Positions 1 through 11,639 of a DNA stretch of 64,000 nt are shown here, one piece after another. The stretch is taken from NCBI GenBank assembly GCA_950097015.1, contig CATNEN010000001.1, forward strand, positions 15,993,501 through 16,057,500, given 5' to 3'. This DNA is from Macrostomum hystrix. Lineage: Eukaryota > Platyhelminthes > Macrostomidae. Position 1 is the stretch's first letter; the number at the start of each line of letters is the position of its first letter. Below the pieces are notes generated by a model. It saw only the letters and a program-made list of their open reading frames with translations. It made no database searches and was not told the DNA's origin. A program made the position numbers and the translations under genes.

Positions 1-632
1 CTGTGACGATAATTGCTTAGCTGGGTCATTGCTCTGTGAGGATAATTGCTTAGCTGGGTCATTGCTCTGTGGGGATAATTGCTTAGCTGGGTCATTGCTC
101 TGTGAGGATAATTGCTTAGCTGGGTCATTGCTCTGTGACGATAATTGCTTAGCTGTGTCATTGCTCTGTGAGGATAATTGCTTAGCTGGGTCATTGCTCT
201 GTGGGGATAATTGCTTAGCTGGGTCATTGCTCTGTGAGGATAATTGCTTAGCTGGGTCATTGCTCTGTGACGATAATTGCTTAGCTGGGTCATTGCTCTG
301 TGACGATAATTGCTTAGCTGGGTCATTGCTCTGTGGGGATAATTGCTTAGCTGGGTCATTGCTCTGTGGGGATAATTGCTTAGCTGGGTCATTGCTCTGT
401 GGGGATAATTGCTTAGCTGGGTCATTGCTCTGTGGGGATAATTGCTTAGCTGGGTCATTGCTCTGTGAGGATAATTGCTTAGCTGGGTCATTGCTCTGTG
501 GGGATAATTGCTTAGCTGGGTCATTGCTCTGTGGGGATAATTGCTTAGCTGGGTCATTGCTCTGTGGGGATAATTGCTTAGCTGGGTCATTGCTCTGTGG
601 GGATAATTGCTTAGCTGGGTCATTGCGCTGTG
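1..632. repeat. 33-bp tandem array, about 19 copies
   Basis: A 33-bp unit containing GATAATTGCTTAGCTGGGTC and ATTGCTCTGTG is repeated head to tail from the window edge to about 632. Variation is nearly confined to two or three bases after CTGTG (GGG, AGG, ACG). Because 33 is divisible by three, one frame stays open and would read as an 11-residue repeat, but this is expected from the period and is not evidence of a gene. The array is cut by the left window edge. Confidence 0.95.
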
Positions 633-1305
633 TGGTTCATAGCATAAGAAATTATTTTGTAACAATTAAAAAGTATAAATTTGAAAGAATTAAGTCTAGA
701 CATTGCTAGGGTGTTGCAGTGTTTGAGCAGACAGAATGCAGAAAAACTGTATTTTCTACAGTACAGAGATAAAATTCTAGCAGATAATCAAGCTGACACA
801 ATGGCTAACATGCTAAATGAAAATAACAAACAAGTGGACTATAGAAACTATGAAAATAAAATGCTAGCACTATAGATTACTTTATTTCATCTTCAACAGA
901 CAAGCTTTTTGGAACAAGAGATAATCCAATTCGGGATGTAACAGAGTCGGCATCTGAAATGATAAAAAAAATTAGGAATCTAATTCAATTACTAGCAGCG
1001 TTATTGTGCAAATTTTAAATTATAAACAAAACAATAAACACTTGCAATCAATAACAGTCGGATACTTTTCGTAGCAGTCGCGTTGAAATTCTAAAACGGC
1101 GGAAGGGAAATATAAAAAAGGTAATCATTTTTAACGTTAAATAGTCAAATCTGGGCTATCTTCCCATTTAGGGAGTAGAAGATAGGATTATTGAGAGTAG
1201 AAAGGGTAAGGAGAGAGAGTAGAGGGAGGGCGAGAGGGTAGAGGGAGAGAGTAGAGGGAGAGATGGTTGAGGCAAAAGCTCAAAGGGAGATAAGCAGCAG
1301 CCTAC
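633..1305. other. Intergenic sequence with a purine-rich tract
   Basis: No coding region, RNA gene or recognisable element is seen. Roughly 1190-1265 is an almost pure purine tract built of GAGAG, GTAGAGGGAG and similar words, a low-complexity GA microsatellite. The rest is AT-rich unique-looking sequence. Confidence 0.6.
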
Positions 1306-1468
1306 CGGGATTGAGTTTCATGCGGATGGTAGCCACAAGGCTTCCAATGAAGAGCGGAACAGGCAGTGCCAGGACCAGCACTGAAACATTCCACCGGCGA
1401 AGCAGCTGACGGTTGTAGCGAGCCATCTCGCGACTCTTGATCAGAAGCTGCGACTTCGGCTTAGTCAT
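1306..1468 (-). CDS. Possible first exon of a small single-pass membrane protein
   Basis: On the minus strand an ATG at 1468 opens a 54-codon reading frame that ends at a good splice-donor context (CCCG before GTAGGC, intron starting at 1305). The product would begin with a basic segment (MTKPKSQLLIKSREMARYNR) followed by a clear 21-residue hydrophobic segment at about residues 30-50, then basic residues. That is the layout of a small mitochondrial or ER tail-anchored or signal-anchored protein. I do not recognise the family and see no second exon. The 15/11-bp satellite starts about 40 bp upstream of the ATG, so promoter and 5' sequence must be very short or lie beyond the satellite. It could also be a chance ORF. 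Confidence 0.3.
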
Positions 1469-1507
1469 TGCAGATGCGCTGGCTCTGGAAACAGGCACGG
1501 ATACACA

Positions 1508-4196
1508 GTAACTGCATCTGATCTGCCTGCATCTGATCTGCCTGCATTTGATCTGCCTGCATCTGATCTGCCTGCATCTGATCTGCCTGCATCTGATCTG
1601 CATCTGATCTGCCTGCATCTGATCTGGCTGCATCTGATCTGCCTGCATCTGATCTGCATCTGATCTGCCTGCATCTGATCTGCATCTGATCTGCCTGCAT
1701 CTGATCTGCATCTAATTTGCCTGCATCTGATCTGCCTGCATCTGATCTGCATCTGATCTGCCTGCATCTGATCTGCATCTGATCTGCCTGCATCTGATCT
1801 GCATCTGATCTGCCTGCATCTGATCTGCATCTGATCTGCCTGCATCTGATCTGCATCTGATCTGCCTGCATCTGATCTGCCTGCATCTGATCTGCATCTG
1901 ATCTGCCTGCATCTGATCTGCCTGCATCTGATCTGCATCTGATCTGCCTGCATCTGATCTGCACCTGATCTGCCTGCATCTGATCTGCATCTGATCCGCC
2001 TGCATCTGATCCGCCTGCATCTGATCTGCCTGCATCTGATCTGCCTGCATCTGATCTGCCTGCATCTGATCTGCATCTGATTTGCCTGCATCTGAACTAC
2101 CTGCATCTGATCTGCCTGCTTCTGATCTGCCTGCATCTGATCTGCCTGCATCTGATCTGCCTGCATCTGATCTGCCTGCATCTGATCTGCCTGCATCTGA
2201 TCTGCATCTGATCCGCCTGCATCTAATCTGCCTGCATCTGATCTGCCTGCATCTGATCTGCCTGCATCTGATCTGCCTGCATCTGATCTGCCTGCATCTG
2301 ATCTGCATCTGATCTGCCTGCATCTGATCTGCATCTGATCTGCCTGCATCTGATCTGCATCTGATCTGCCTGCATCTGATTTGCCTGCATCTGATCTGCA
2401 TCTGATCTGCCTGCATCTGATCTGCATCAGATCTGCCTGCATCTGATCTGCATCTGATCTGCCTGCATCTGATCTGCCTGCATCTGATCTGCATCTGATC
2501 TGCCTGCATCTGATCTGCCTGCATCTGATTTGCCTGCATCTGATCTGCATCTGATCTGCATCTGATCTGCCTGCATCTGATCTGCCTGCATCTGATCTGC
2601 ATCTGATCCGCCTGCATCTGATCTGCCTGCATCTGATCTGCCTGCATCTGATCTGCCTGCATCTGATCTGCCTGCTTCTGATCTGCCTGCATCTGATCTG
2701 GCTGCATCTGATCTGGCTGCATCTGATCTGGCTGCATCTGATCTGCATCTGATCTGCCTGCATCTGATCTGCATCTGATCTGCCTGCATCTGATCTGCAT
2801 CTAATTTGCCTGCATCTGATCTGTCTGCATCTGATCTGCATCTGATCTGCCTGCATCTGATCTGCATCTGATCTGCCTGCATCTGATCTGCCTGCATCTG
2901 ATCTGCATCTGATCTGCCTGCATCTGATCTGCCTGCATCTGATTTGCCTGCATCTGATCTGCATCTGATCTGCCTGCATCTGATCTGCATCTGATCTGCC
3001 TGCATCTGATCTGCCTGCATCTGATCTGCATCTGATCCGCCTGCATCTGATCTGCCTGCATCTGATCTGCCTGCATCTGATCTGCCTGCATCTGATCTGC
3101 CTGCATCTGATCTGCCTGCATCTGATCTGGCTGCATCTGATCTGCCTGCATCTGATCTGCATCTGATCTGCCTGCATCTGATCTGCATCTGATCTGCCTG
3201 CATCTGATCTGCATCTAATTTGCCTGCATCTGATCTGCCTGCATCTGATCTGCATCTGATCTGCCTGCATCTGATCTGCATCTGATCTGCCTGCATCTGA
3301 TCTGCATCTGATCCGCCTGCATCTGATCTGCCTGCATCTGATCTGCCTGCATCAGATCCGCCTGCATCTGATCCGCCTGCATCTGATCTGCCTGCATCTG
3401 ATCTGCATCTGATCTGCCTGCATCTGATCTGCCTGCATCTGATTTGCCTGCATCTGATCTGCATCTGATCTGCATCTAATCCGCATCTAATCCGCATCTA
3501 ATCTGCATTAAATCTGCATCTGATCTACCTGCATCTAATCTGCATCTAATCTGCATCTGATCCGCATCCGATCCGCATCTGATCCGCATCTGATCCGCAT
3601 CTAATCTGCATCTAATACGCATCTAATATGCATTTAATCTGCATCTGATCTGCATCTGATCTACCTGCATCTAATCTGCATCTAATCCACATCTAATCTG
3701 CATTTAATCTGCATCTAATCTGCATCTGATCTACCTGCATCTAATCCGCATCTAATCTGCATCTGATCCGCATCTGATCCGCATCTAATACGCATCTAAT
3801 ATACATTTAATCTGCATCTGATCTGCATCTGATCTACCTGCATCTAATCTGCATCTAATCCGCATCTAATCTGCATTTAATCTGCATCTAATCCGCATCT
3901 AATCCGCATCTAATCTGCATTTAATCTGCATCTGATCTACCTGCATCTAATCCGCATCTAATCTGCATCTGATCCGCATCTGATCCGCATCTAATGCGCA
4001 TCTAATATACATTTAATCTGCATCTGATCTGCATCTGATCTACCTGTATCTAATATGCATCTAATCCGCATCTAATCTGCATTTAATCTGCATCTGATCT
4101 ACCTGCATCTAATCCGCATCTAATCTGCATTTAATCTGCATCTGATCTGCATCTAATCCGCATCTAATCTGCATCTAATCCGCATCTAATCGGCAT
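1508..4196. repeat. 2.7-kb satellite of mixed 15-bp and 11-bp units
   Basis: The array is built from two related words, a 15-mer (CATCTGATCTGCCTG) and an 11-mer (CATCTGATCTG), mixed in recurring orders so that higher-order blocks of several hundred bases repeat (for example blocks beginning GCATCTAATTTGCC near 1707, 2790 and 3210). From about 3475 the units change to diverged 11-mers (CATCTAATCCG, CATCTAATCTG, CATTTAATCTG) with a separate higher-order pattern, the usual look of an older array edge. Long open frames on the minus strand are by-products of the repeat and should not be read as genes. Confidence 0.95.
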
Positions 4197-4484
4197 GCAA
4201 AAAAGCCAAGCCTAAGTAAGCAAGTTAGTAGTAGCAAAGTAAGTAAAAAAAACAATTAAAATTATTATTCACAACACGATCCATGTGCATATAAATTTAT
4301 TTCCGACTAACATTAATCACTATTGTTCACTGTACACATGAAGGGTCAGCACACCTTTTTAACATCCGCTGTTTAATCTATCCCCTGTCCCCTATTTAAT
4401 CAATAAAAGCAATATTTTACAGAAACTTTTGAAAGTAAAGTTTCTTATAAAATGCACGATGATAAACAGAACTTGGCCAGCCAA

Positions 4485-4727
4485 TCAGGGCGAATCCTGC
4501 TGCGTAGCCGGCATTGGATTATAACCAATGCGCTCGTTTCTCTGAGCTTTCTCTCGTTCGCGATCCGATACAACTGGCTCGGCTTTAATACCGGACCCGG
4601 TGGCGTCAGAGAGGGCCGAGGCGGCTGCAGCTGCAACACGTCGCTTCGCAGCCTCCGATCTGGCCTGATGCCATTCAGAGAAATCGTCCATCTTCAGTTC
4701 AACTCGACTGAGTGGACGACGTAGCAT
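4485..4727 (-). CDS. CDC26: CDC26-like subunit of the anaphase-promoting complex
   Basis: This encodes an 80-residue protein with the two conserved blocks of CDC26 (APC12). The N-terminal block reads MLRRPLSRVELKMDDFSEW, matching the M-L-R-R-x-x-x-R-x-E-L-K-x-D-D pattern that inserts into the TPR groove of the APC6/CDC16 subunit. The C-terminal block is RNERIGYNP, matching the family's RIGYxP. The human protein is 85 residues, so length fits. The role known for the family is to stabilise CDC16 in the APC/C ubiquitin ligase that drives mitotic exit. I chose the ATG at 4727 because the family begins with MLRR; an in-frame ATG at 4784 would add 19 unconserved residues. Splice-acceptor-like TTGATTTCAG ends at 4771 and AATAACAG lies about 22 nt further in, so the short 5' leader may be trans-spliced. 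Confidence 0.88.
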   Translation of the reverse strand: MLRRPLSRVELKMDDFSEWHQARSEAAKRRVAAAAASALSDATGSGIKAEPVVSDREREKAQRNERIGYNPMPATQQDSP

Positions 4728-4837
4728 AATATGGCCTGGAGTGGGACGTCTGTTATTAGTTCTCTGCGAGCTGAAATCAACCATAAATATTTATTTTTTA
4801 AGAGAAAGTTGTTCGTGAAGGTGGAACATTGGGACAC

Positions 4838-5126
4838 ATGAAGCTTGGGAGGTATGATGGGTCACCTGAGGCTTGGGAGGATCGATGGGTCACCTGAAGC
4901 TTGGGAGGATCGATGGGTCATCTGAGGCTTGGGAGGATCGATGGGTCACCTGAGGCTTGGGAGGAGCGATGGGTCATCTGAGGCTTGGGAGGATCGATGG
5001 GTCACCTGAAGCTTGGGAGGAGCGATGGGTCATCTGAGGCTTGGGAGGAGCGATGGGTCATCTGAGGCTTGGGAGGATCGATGGGTCACCTGAAGCTTGG
5101 GAGGAGCGATGGGTCATCTGAGGCTA
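4838..5126. repeat. 28-bp tandem array, about 10 copies
   Basis: The unit contains GCTTGGGAGGATCGATGGGT followed by CACCTGAG or CATCTGAG and repeats at exact 28-bp spacing (for example 4843, 4871). Variation alternates between GATCGATGG and GAGCGATGG. It lies just upstream of the minus-strand CDC26 gene. Confidence 0.95.
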
Positions 5127-5415
5127 TAGAAAGAAGAAAACAAAAAAATGATGAAAAAGTGTAACAAACTGTGCAATTCTGTTTAATTGTACTCATGTTC
5201 TACATAACAGCTTAGTGACTGAGAGACAACACGAGACTAGTCAATAAAAGTTGCTCATTTTAAATACAAAATTTCGTCAGCCACAAAACTCGCAGATTCC
5301 AACTGAAAGCGATTCAATGTGGCTAGAATGAAAGCTTTTATTTTGTAGCAATCGATTAGGAATGATTGAAAACATAAACAATTTACTGAAACATGGAAGA
5401 GAACAGTTTGAAGAC

Positions 5416-5839
5416 GGATCTGGGAGTGCATCGGGTCTAATTAACCTGAGGATCTGGGAGTGCAACAGGTCTAATTAACCTGAGGATCTGGGAGTGCAAC
5501 AGGTCTAATTAACCTGAGGATCTGGGAGTGCATCGGGTCTAATTAACCTGAGGATCTGGGAGTGCAACAGGTCTAATTAACCTGAGGATCTGGGAGTGCA
5601 ACAGGTCTAATTAACCTGAGGATCTGGGAGTGGTCTAATTAACCTGAGGATCAGGGAGTGCAGAGGGTCTAATTAACCTGAGGATCTGGGAGTGCATCGG
5701 GTCTAATTAACCTGAGGATCTGGGAGTGCAACAGGTCTAATTAACCTGAGGATCTGGGAGTGGTCTAATTGACCTGAGGATCAGGGAGTGCAGAGGGTCT
5801 AATTAACCTGAGGATCTGGGAGTATAGCAGGCCTAATTT
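5416..5839. repeat. 34-bp tandem array, about 12 copies
   Basis: The unit GGATCTGGGAGTGCAACAGG followed by TCTAATTAACCTGA repeats at 34-bp spacing (5416, 5450 and onward). Some copies lack about eight bases (GGGAGTGGTCTAATT), giving 26-bp variants. There is no overlap with a credible coding region. Confidence 0.93.
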
Positions 5840-6639
5840 ACACGAGAGTCTTAGAAATAGAAAATATCACAAAAATTGCTTGATTTTCGTAAATTGTAAT
5901 AAACTTTGAAAGTAAAAAGACCATCATAAATTAAGCAGATTCGAGTAAGCACCATAATCGCTCTCATAAGAGACTTTACCTTCGTAGCGAAAAATAATAA
6001 GAGCGAAATAATAACCATAAAATTTTTTGACGAAAAGTACTTGAAAATGAAAACAAAATTGTTAGAATTTATCCACTGCGCACTACTGCCGAGTAGTGCA
6101 ACTGAATAAGAAGTTAATTATTGAACTTTACTGAAAAATTATGAAAATAATGAGACAATTCAGCACATTAAAATTGTCAATATTTGACCTTCTACAATTG
6201 GCCAAGATGAACTCAAGAAGAAATATTTTCTCCGCATAAAGTCACTGACAGAAAAACATGTCTGGTGCATTGTACTGCACTGATAAGACAGTTTTACAGC
6301 GAAAGATATTAATACCTCTACTGGCCTAGATCTAAGCTCTACGCGACCTTTAATCGTTTCAGTTTCACTCCGGGCGACTTTGCGCTTAATTTGACAGCTG
6401 GAAAACGCAATCCTGTTGCTAATTTTGACAACTTTTTTGCGCATTGAACTTTGACTTGTATTTCCTAAAGTGCGAGATAAAAGTGTGCTAATTTCACATT
6501 TTTTATATTCAACTCTGAGGATCTAGGACTCTAGGTCTGATTCCGCGTCGAGGCTACGAATAAGAAAATATATTGGTACGAGTTGATACCAAGGTCTGCC
6601 ATTAGCGACACAATGACCTGGTCAACAGAAACTAACAAG
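5840..6639. other. 3' flank of the RAB33-like gene
   Basis: This is AT-rich sequence with no domain-bearing ORF. Since the RAB33-like gene is on the minus strand and ends at 6640, its 3' UTR should lie here. A minus-strand ORF at 6160-6444 has no recognisable composition or motif and I do not call it. Confidence 0.5.
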
Positions 6640-7119
6640 CTAACAGAAGCACGGGTCCTCATCGTAGTCATCTCCATCATCGACACTCCTAGAATTGTGC
6701 AGACTGAACCCAGGGCCAGGCTGCTTGTCATCGCCTGAGCTGTAGGCTCTGGACATCATCGGCCTACTATTCACTAGTTTGTGAGCAAGAGTTAAAAAGA
6801 TGGATTCAATGTGATTAGCCTTGGAGTCGTCTTTGGCACTGGTCTCAAATAGAGGCATCGAATGACTATCGGCAAAGCGTTGAGCAGCCTGAGTAGAGAC
6901 TGCCTGAGTAGGTTCATCGCATTTGTTGCCTATTAACAGTCTGGGTATGTCACTAGTCAAATAGTACTCCTCGCATTCCTGCAGCCAAATTGGCAAACTG
7001 TTAAACGAAGACTGCTTGGTGACGTCATAGACAAAGACTACAGCGTTGACATTTCGATAATAGTGAGGCAGCATGCTACGACGGAAGCGCTCCTGTCCCG
7101 CAGTGTCCCACAGTTGAAG
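6640..7119 (-). CDS. RAB33: RAB33-like GTPase, coding exon 2
   Basis: This exon supplies residues 72-230 of a Rab33-family small GTPase. Visible in order are the switch II/G3 motif [30 protein letters not shown], the G4 motif GNKCD, the [11 protein letters not shown] block with the G5 SAK, and the C-terminal CFC prenylation motif, the double-cysteine form bearing geranylgeranyl groups in Rabs. Rab33 proteins act at the Golgi and in autophagosome formation through Atg16L. The acceptor ATTGCCAG precedes CTTCAACTG at 7119, and the join to exon 1 is phase 0 ([10 protein letters not shown]). The stop is TAG at 6640-6642. An acidic DDGDDYDED stretch just before CFC is lineage-specific. Confidence 0.92.
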   Translation of the reverse strand, partial: LQLWDTAGQERFRRSMLPHYYRNVNAVVFVYDVTKQSSFNSLPIWLQECEEYYLTSDIPRLLIGNKCDEPTQAVSTQAAQRFADSHSMPLFETSAKDDSKANHIESIFLTLAHKLVNSRPMMSRAYSSGDDKQPGPGFSLHNSRSVDDGDDYDEDPCFC

Positions 7120-9940
7120 CTGGCAATGGTTGGAATGATTAAAGAGTGAAAGTGTGAAGGTACCACAGTTTTTGCACAACTGTCATGTAAAAAGTGCAGA
7201 AACTGATTAAAATACATAACACCCAACCTAGTTAAGATGGATATAAAGTAGCCATTGTAGCTAGTTTACTAGTTAAACTAAAAAGCTAGGCAATCAATTA
7301 CCTTGCTCTTAAAGACGATAAGAGAGATTGCTTCCCCGAGATGAGATTTAAACACTAAATTGATTGGGTCAGAAGTCAATACCAGTACATACATGTGCAA
7401 CAACCGGCCGACCCGGCCGAACCTGCCGGGTGAAACAAGGGCCAACAAGGTAAGTCGCAAAAACCAAATGACCAAGAAAAAAATCAAAGTGGGGACCAAG
7501 AGACAAAAAAGAAAGGCGTGAAGAAAAGGAAAAAGGGGAGAGAAAAAGAGAGCAAATGGGAGCAAACTAAGTCGTAAATAGAGCAAAAACTAAGTCGCAC
7601 AGCTGGCTAAGATTTGGGAGGTTGCGCATGTATGATACCAGTAACTACTGGGCATGCAACCTCACCTTAGAGTGACTCTAAATACACTGGACAAATAAGC
7701 AAATAAGACAAGGCTATCCATACAGCATGTCTTAAAAACCTGATAAAAAACAATATCTATAAGTGCAATACTAGTTTTATCTGAATACTTACAAACATAC
7801 ATAAAAATATTGTGCAGGTTTTCTCATCAATAAGAAAACAAATGAATAAAAACCATTACTGCTTATGAATGAACCATGCAAAATATGGTTTTGCAGGCCA
7901 ATATGGGCTGGTCAATCCGTCCTTTACCTTAGCCTTTGTGTTTAGTAATTAACAAAATTATGTCTAAATTGTTGTGATGTCTATATATTTAATGTAAATT
8001 TTTTATTTTACCTTGACACTATTTTAAAACTAGTTTAAGACTTCAATAGCTAAGCAATTAAAAAAATCTGTGCATTTGTCTGCAGATTAAATATAAACAA
8101 TTAAAAATGACATTGTTTGGAGAATATTAAACTACAAATGAAGCAGCATATGAACCAGTATAATTTATTGATCAATAGATTCCTATAATAAAACGGACAG
8201 CAAAATTTTGTCATACCAAACCATTGCATCAACTTTTTTATACTTAAGATCCCATAGTTCACACCATAGATGCTAAAATAACACTGTATCTTATTGTCTA
8301 TGGCTCACACTAAGAAAATTATTTGCATATTGGCCTACTGCAAGCATAAGTTCAACAAAATGTATGACACCACTGAATTCTGGTTGTTTTGGCCATAAAC
8401 ATTTTGGCCCACATCACATGCTAATAGACATTAATAGACATTATGTGTATGTTAGGTAATGGTAGAAAATTAGTAGAGATTATTAGCAGAATGCAGAAGA
8501 TATGCTAATACTTCCCCCACACTAACTGGCTTATCTTTTTGGCCATAGACACTTCCAAGCATGTCCATAATTTTGCTTTTTTCTCTTCCCATACTGAACA
8601 TTTGCCATAGACAAGTTCCATAGAACCCAAAAAAGCAAAAGTGAAAAAAATGAAAGTGAAAAAAGCAACCTTAATAATTGAAATTCTAAGTTGTCGCATC
8701 AATTTAAAAAGAAAAGAAAAGATTTGAAAAGAATGCCAAAAATTCAATTACATTTATTTAAACATAAGAGTTATAATGTCTATAACTGCTAGGAATGCAC
8801 TTTAAAACACTCAAGGTTAATGGCTGCTATAAACCAAGTTCTCTAAATACAAAAAAATTGCTTTTGGGAGTAATTTCACTAACAGCATACTTTTTGTGGT
8901 AACAGGACAATTCGGTAACAGACAATTCGGTAACAGACAGTTCGGTAACACCACAGGACAGTTTGGTAACATATCAAGGGACAGTTCGGTAGGCCTAACA
9001 ATTGATTAAACTGGATTGGAAGGGTTTTTTGCTAAATTATTTTATATTTAGTTTGGTAAAGTTACAAAGTAAAGTCAATAGCACTTCGAACCATATTTAG
9101 CTTTTCGAAATATGAGTATGAGGTTGCATTTTGCATGTTACATATTTCACATTTGGGCGTCAAATAAAAAATAAAACGTTAAAACTAAAAACTAAAATGA
9201 AACTTGCGAGTCAAGCAACAAGTCAAGCGTCAACTGCAGTTGCTGCAGTTCATGTTGATGCTGATATAATACAATTCTTGTATATTGATATCAATGCTAC
9301 AATAAATCGTATTTCAGCAGCCAACTAGCACACTTAAGGCCCATTCATACAGTCATCAAGTGAGGCCAAATTTCGTGTGATCACACAATTTGCACTAATT
9401 TTTCATCCCTTTGTACATCCCTTTGAACGAGCCTTTAACCTACTTGCACACTCTAAATGACGTGTCAGTTTCAGATACATCAGTAACATCAGTCAGTTGT
9501 GTCCTAGCAACGATAGTAGATACATTGTTAGAACCTAGATTGATTTTATTGACTTTCAATTGTTACCGAACTGTCCCCGGTGTGTTACTGAACTGTCTCC
9601 TGTATGTTACCGAACTGTCCTTGAGTGTTACCGAACTGTCTGTTACCGAACTGTCCTGTATTCCTTTTTGTATGTTGGCATATTGTTTTAGAATAGTAGG
9701 CCTGCCATTGCCAAAGCAAAGATTATATTTTTTCATTTTTTGCAAATGTATCTATACTTTATATTGTTGAATTTACATTACAAAAACCAATGCATGGGCA
9801 TGACCTACTACATATTGTATAAAATAATGAATGAGTCAAATGACCATTGGCTAGTAAGGAGTTTGGTTTATTATTATTAATATAAATAATACTAGATAGG
9901 CCTAGTAGATAGCATTTAGTTAAACATATTGAATCCTCAC
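7120..9940 (-). other. RAB33-like intron (2.8 kb)
   Basis: GT (revcomp of 9939-9940) and AG (revcomp of 7120-7121) bound a phase-0 intron between the P-loop exon and the switch II exon. It is AT-rich and contains a 766-bp MITE at 8898-9663. No exon-like segment with Rab similarity is missing, so I see no further coding exon here. Confidence 0.85.
8898..9663. mobile_element. Non-autonomous inverted-repeat element (MITE)
   Basis: The left end carries repeated TTCGGTAACAGACA words and the right end their reverse complement (GTTACCGAACTGTC, five times), so the ends are inverted repeats of nested subterminal motifs. The outermost aligned ends are GGTAACAGGACAATTCGGTA and, read inward from the right, GAATACAGGACAGTTCGGTA. 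The element is flanked by CTTTTTGT at 8890-8897 and 9664-9671, an 8-bp target duplication as made by hAT-like or Merlin-like transposases. The T-run makes the duplication less decisive. There is no transposase ORF. It sits in the RAB33 intron. Confidence 0.7.
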
Positions 9941-10153
9941 CTTGACATCTTCCATACCAATTTTAATAGTTCTCTCTCGAAAATCAACACCAATAGTGGC
10001 TTCAGTTCTTGTTGGAAACTTTCCCTCGCAAAATCTGTATGTCAAACAAGTCTTGCCAACATTTGAATCGCCAACAACAATTATTTTGAAAATTCTTTTT
10101 GGCTTTCTACTACCAAAAGATATTGGAGCTTCGTTGTTATTAGAACCAGACAT
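9941..10153 (-). CDS. RAB33: RAB33-like GTPase, coding exon 1
   Basis: This encodes residues 1-71. It begins MSGSNNN, then a basic [20 protein letters not shown] containing the G1 P-loop [19 protein letters not shown], and the switch I effector segment [14 protein letters not shown], whose ATIGVDF and following residues are typical of Rab33. It ends GTCAAG before the donor GTGAGG at 9940. Joined with exon 2 the protein is 230 residues, against about 229-237 in vertebrate RAB33A/B. A splice-acceptor sequence ATTATTTTCAG ends at 10163, only 9 nt before the ATG, which suggests SL trans-splicing or a 5' UTR intron. Confidence 0.93.
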
Positions 10154-10164
10154 TCTTTGTGTCT

Positions 10165-11639
10165 GAAAATAATTAATTCACAATTGCAAACTCAAAGACT
10201 AGAGACCTGGCCAACAAGATTTCAGTTTTGCCAAGTACACCTTTAATATATATAATTCCGTTCTTGTACGAACCTAAATATTGCAACAACATGCATAACA
10301 GGCGTACTATAGGCCTAGTGTAGTATTTCTACTCGGGAGTGGAATCACCGTAACGTGAAAAAAAATTTACAGAAAAATGATACAATCAGCAACACAAAGT
10401 CACATTACAAAAATTATATGAAACAAACAATTTACAAACTGTAAAAATTTAAATGGACAGTTCTTAGAAAAGCCCGATTGAGAAGATTAACAAAGTCTTT
10501 AAGAATAATGTAAAAGAAAACTACATGATTTAAGTTTCGGCAGTTTTAAATTCCTAATTTTAGTGTTGCATAGCTTTTAGAATTTTTTACGGGACTCGAA
10601 GCTAAATAGGACCCAGGATTTTCATGATTACCGACAAGTAATAAATGATTAATAGTATCGTCACAGTGACCCATATTAACAGTATAGTCCCAGCTCAAAA
10701 GATAGTTTGTCTATAGTTTATAGATAGCTCGCACATGTAATGGATTCATAATTTCTTCACCTTCTAAAATAAATACGATGAAATTACATGTTAATTCCGT
10801 TGTTCAGCTATATCACCATCTTAATCTAGCTCTTTAGTCGGTTTTCTTACTTTAAAGAGTACTCTTATCCATGACACTCTCGAATGTCGAGAGACTACAT
10901 TCTAATGCTTTAGTGAGCCTGGCAGCGATAAAACCTGCGTTTGATAAAAAAACTGATTTGCAGGTATGACACAGTTAAAATGAAAAATCCAACGAAAAAA
11001 TAATATTGTGCACCGGTTTTTATCACTTTTTCATGCCAAAGCGCCATGCCTGTACAAAGAGAAACTCCTACTATTCTATCTACGAAGTTAGAAGGAGGAG
11101 GATATAATTAGACTGATATCTTACCTAATCCCCTGTTGCACTTTGTTGGCTTAATTTGTTTGCTTGCATTTGCATACTGCAACTTGGGCTTCTATCTGCT
11201 AACTACGCACTCCACACATCGCACCTCGAGACCTCGATCTCCAATGCAGTGAAATCTTGCAGAGCCTGTGCTGGTATACCGCCTGTTTAATTAAAATCGC
11301 TTCGCCACCGTTTTTTAAGAGCGAGCTATAACTAGCCCTGAGAGTCAGAGCGGCAACCACAGCGTCTATTCTTCCAGATCGCGCGTGTACTCCAACGCGT
11401 CTTGGCGAAGTGTTTTCTTATTGCAAAATAAACTGAGACCCATAGCTGCAGCGTCTGCTATTTGAGAAGCGCAGACTAGACAGGCGAAGAGATAGAGAGA
11501 CGCGATGACAGACCTGGAGCTCAATAGCGCTGACATCAAACATACAAGCTAAGGATTTATAAAGCCACCATATACTTAGTGAGCCTATATATAGTGAGCC
11601 CATATATAGTGAGTCAGTCTCTTTTGTGTGCCCAATACA
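10165..11639. other. Upstream region of RAB33, no gene seen
   Basis: No domain-bearing ORF or RNA gene is recognised. Near 11577-11620 the word TATATAGTGAGCC is repeated three times. The rest is AT-rich and unique-looking. Confidence 0.45.

Noticed and set aside
29-709. 226-codon ORF of 11-residue repeats
   Set aside because: The 33-bp period keeps any stop-free frame open; there is no start context, no non-repeat domain, and the unit varies without codon-position bias.
1465-3497. Long minus-strand ORFs rich in RCRQI or DQMQA
   Set aside because: They are read-outs of the 15/11-bp satellite in several frames at once.
7278-7586. Hydrophobic 102-codon minus-strand ORF
   Set aside because: It lies within the RAB33 intron in T-rich DNA; the hydrophobic composition follows from the T-run content.
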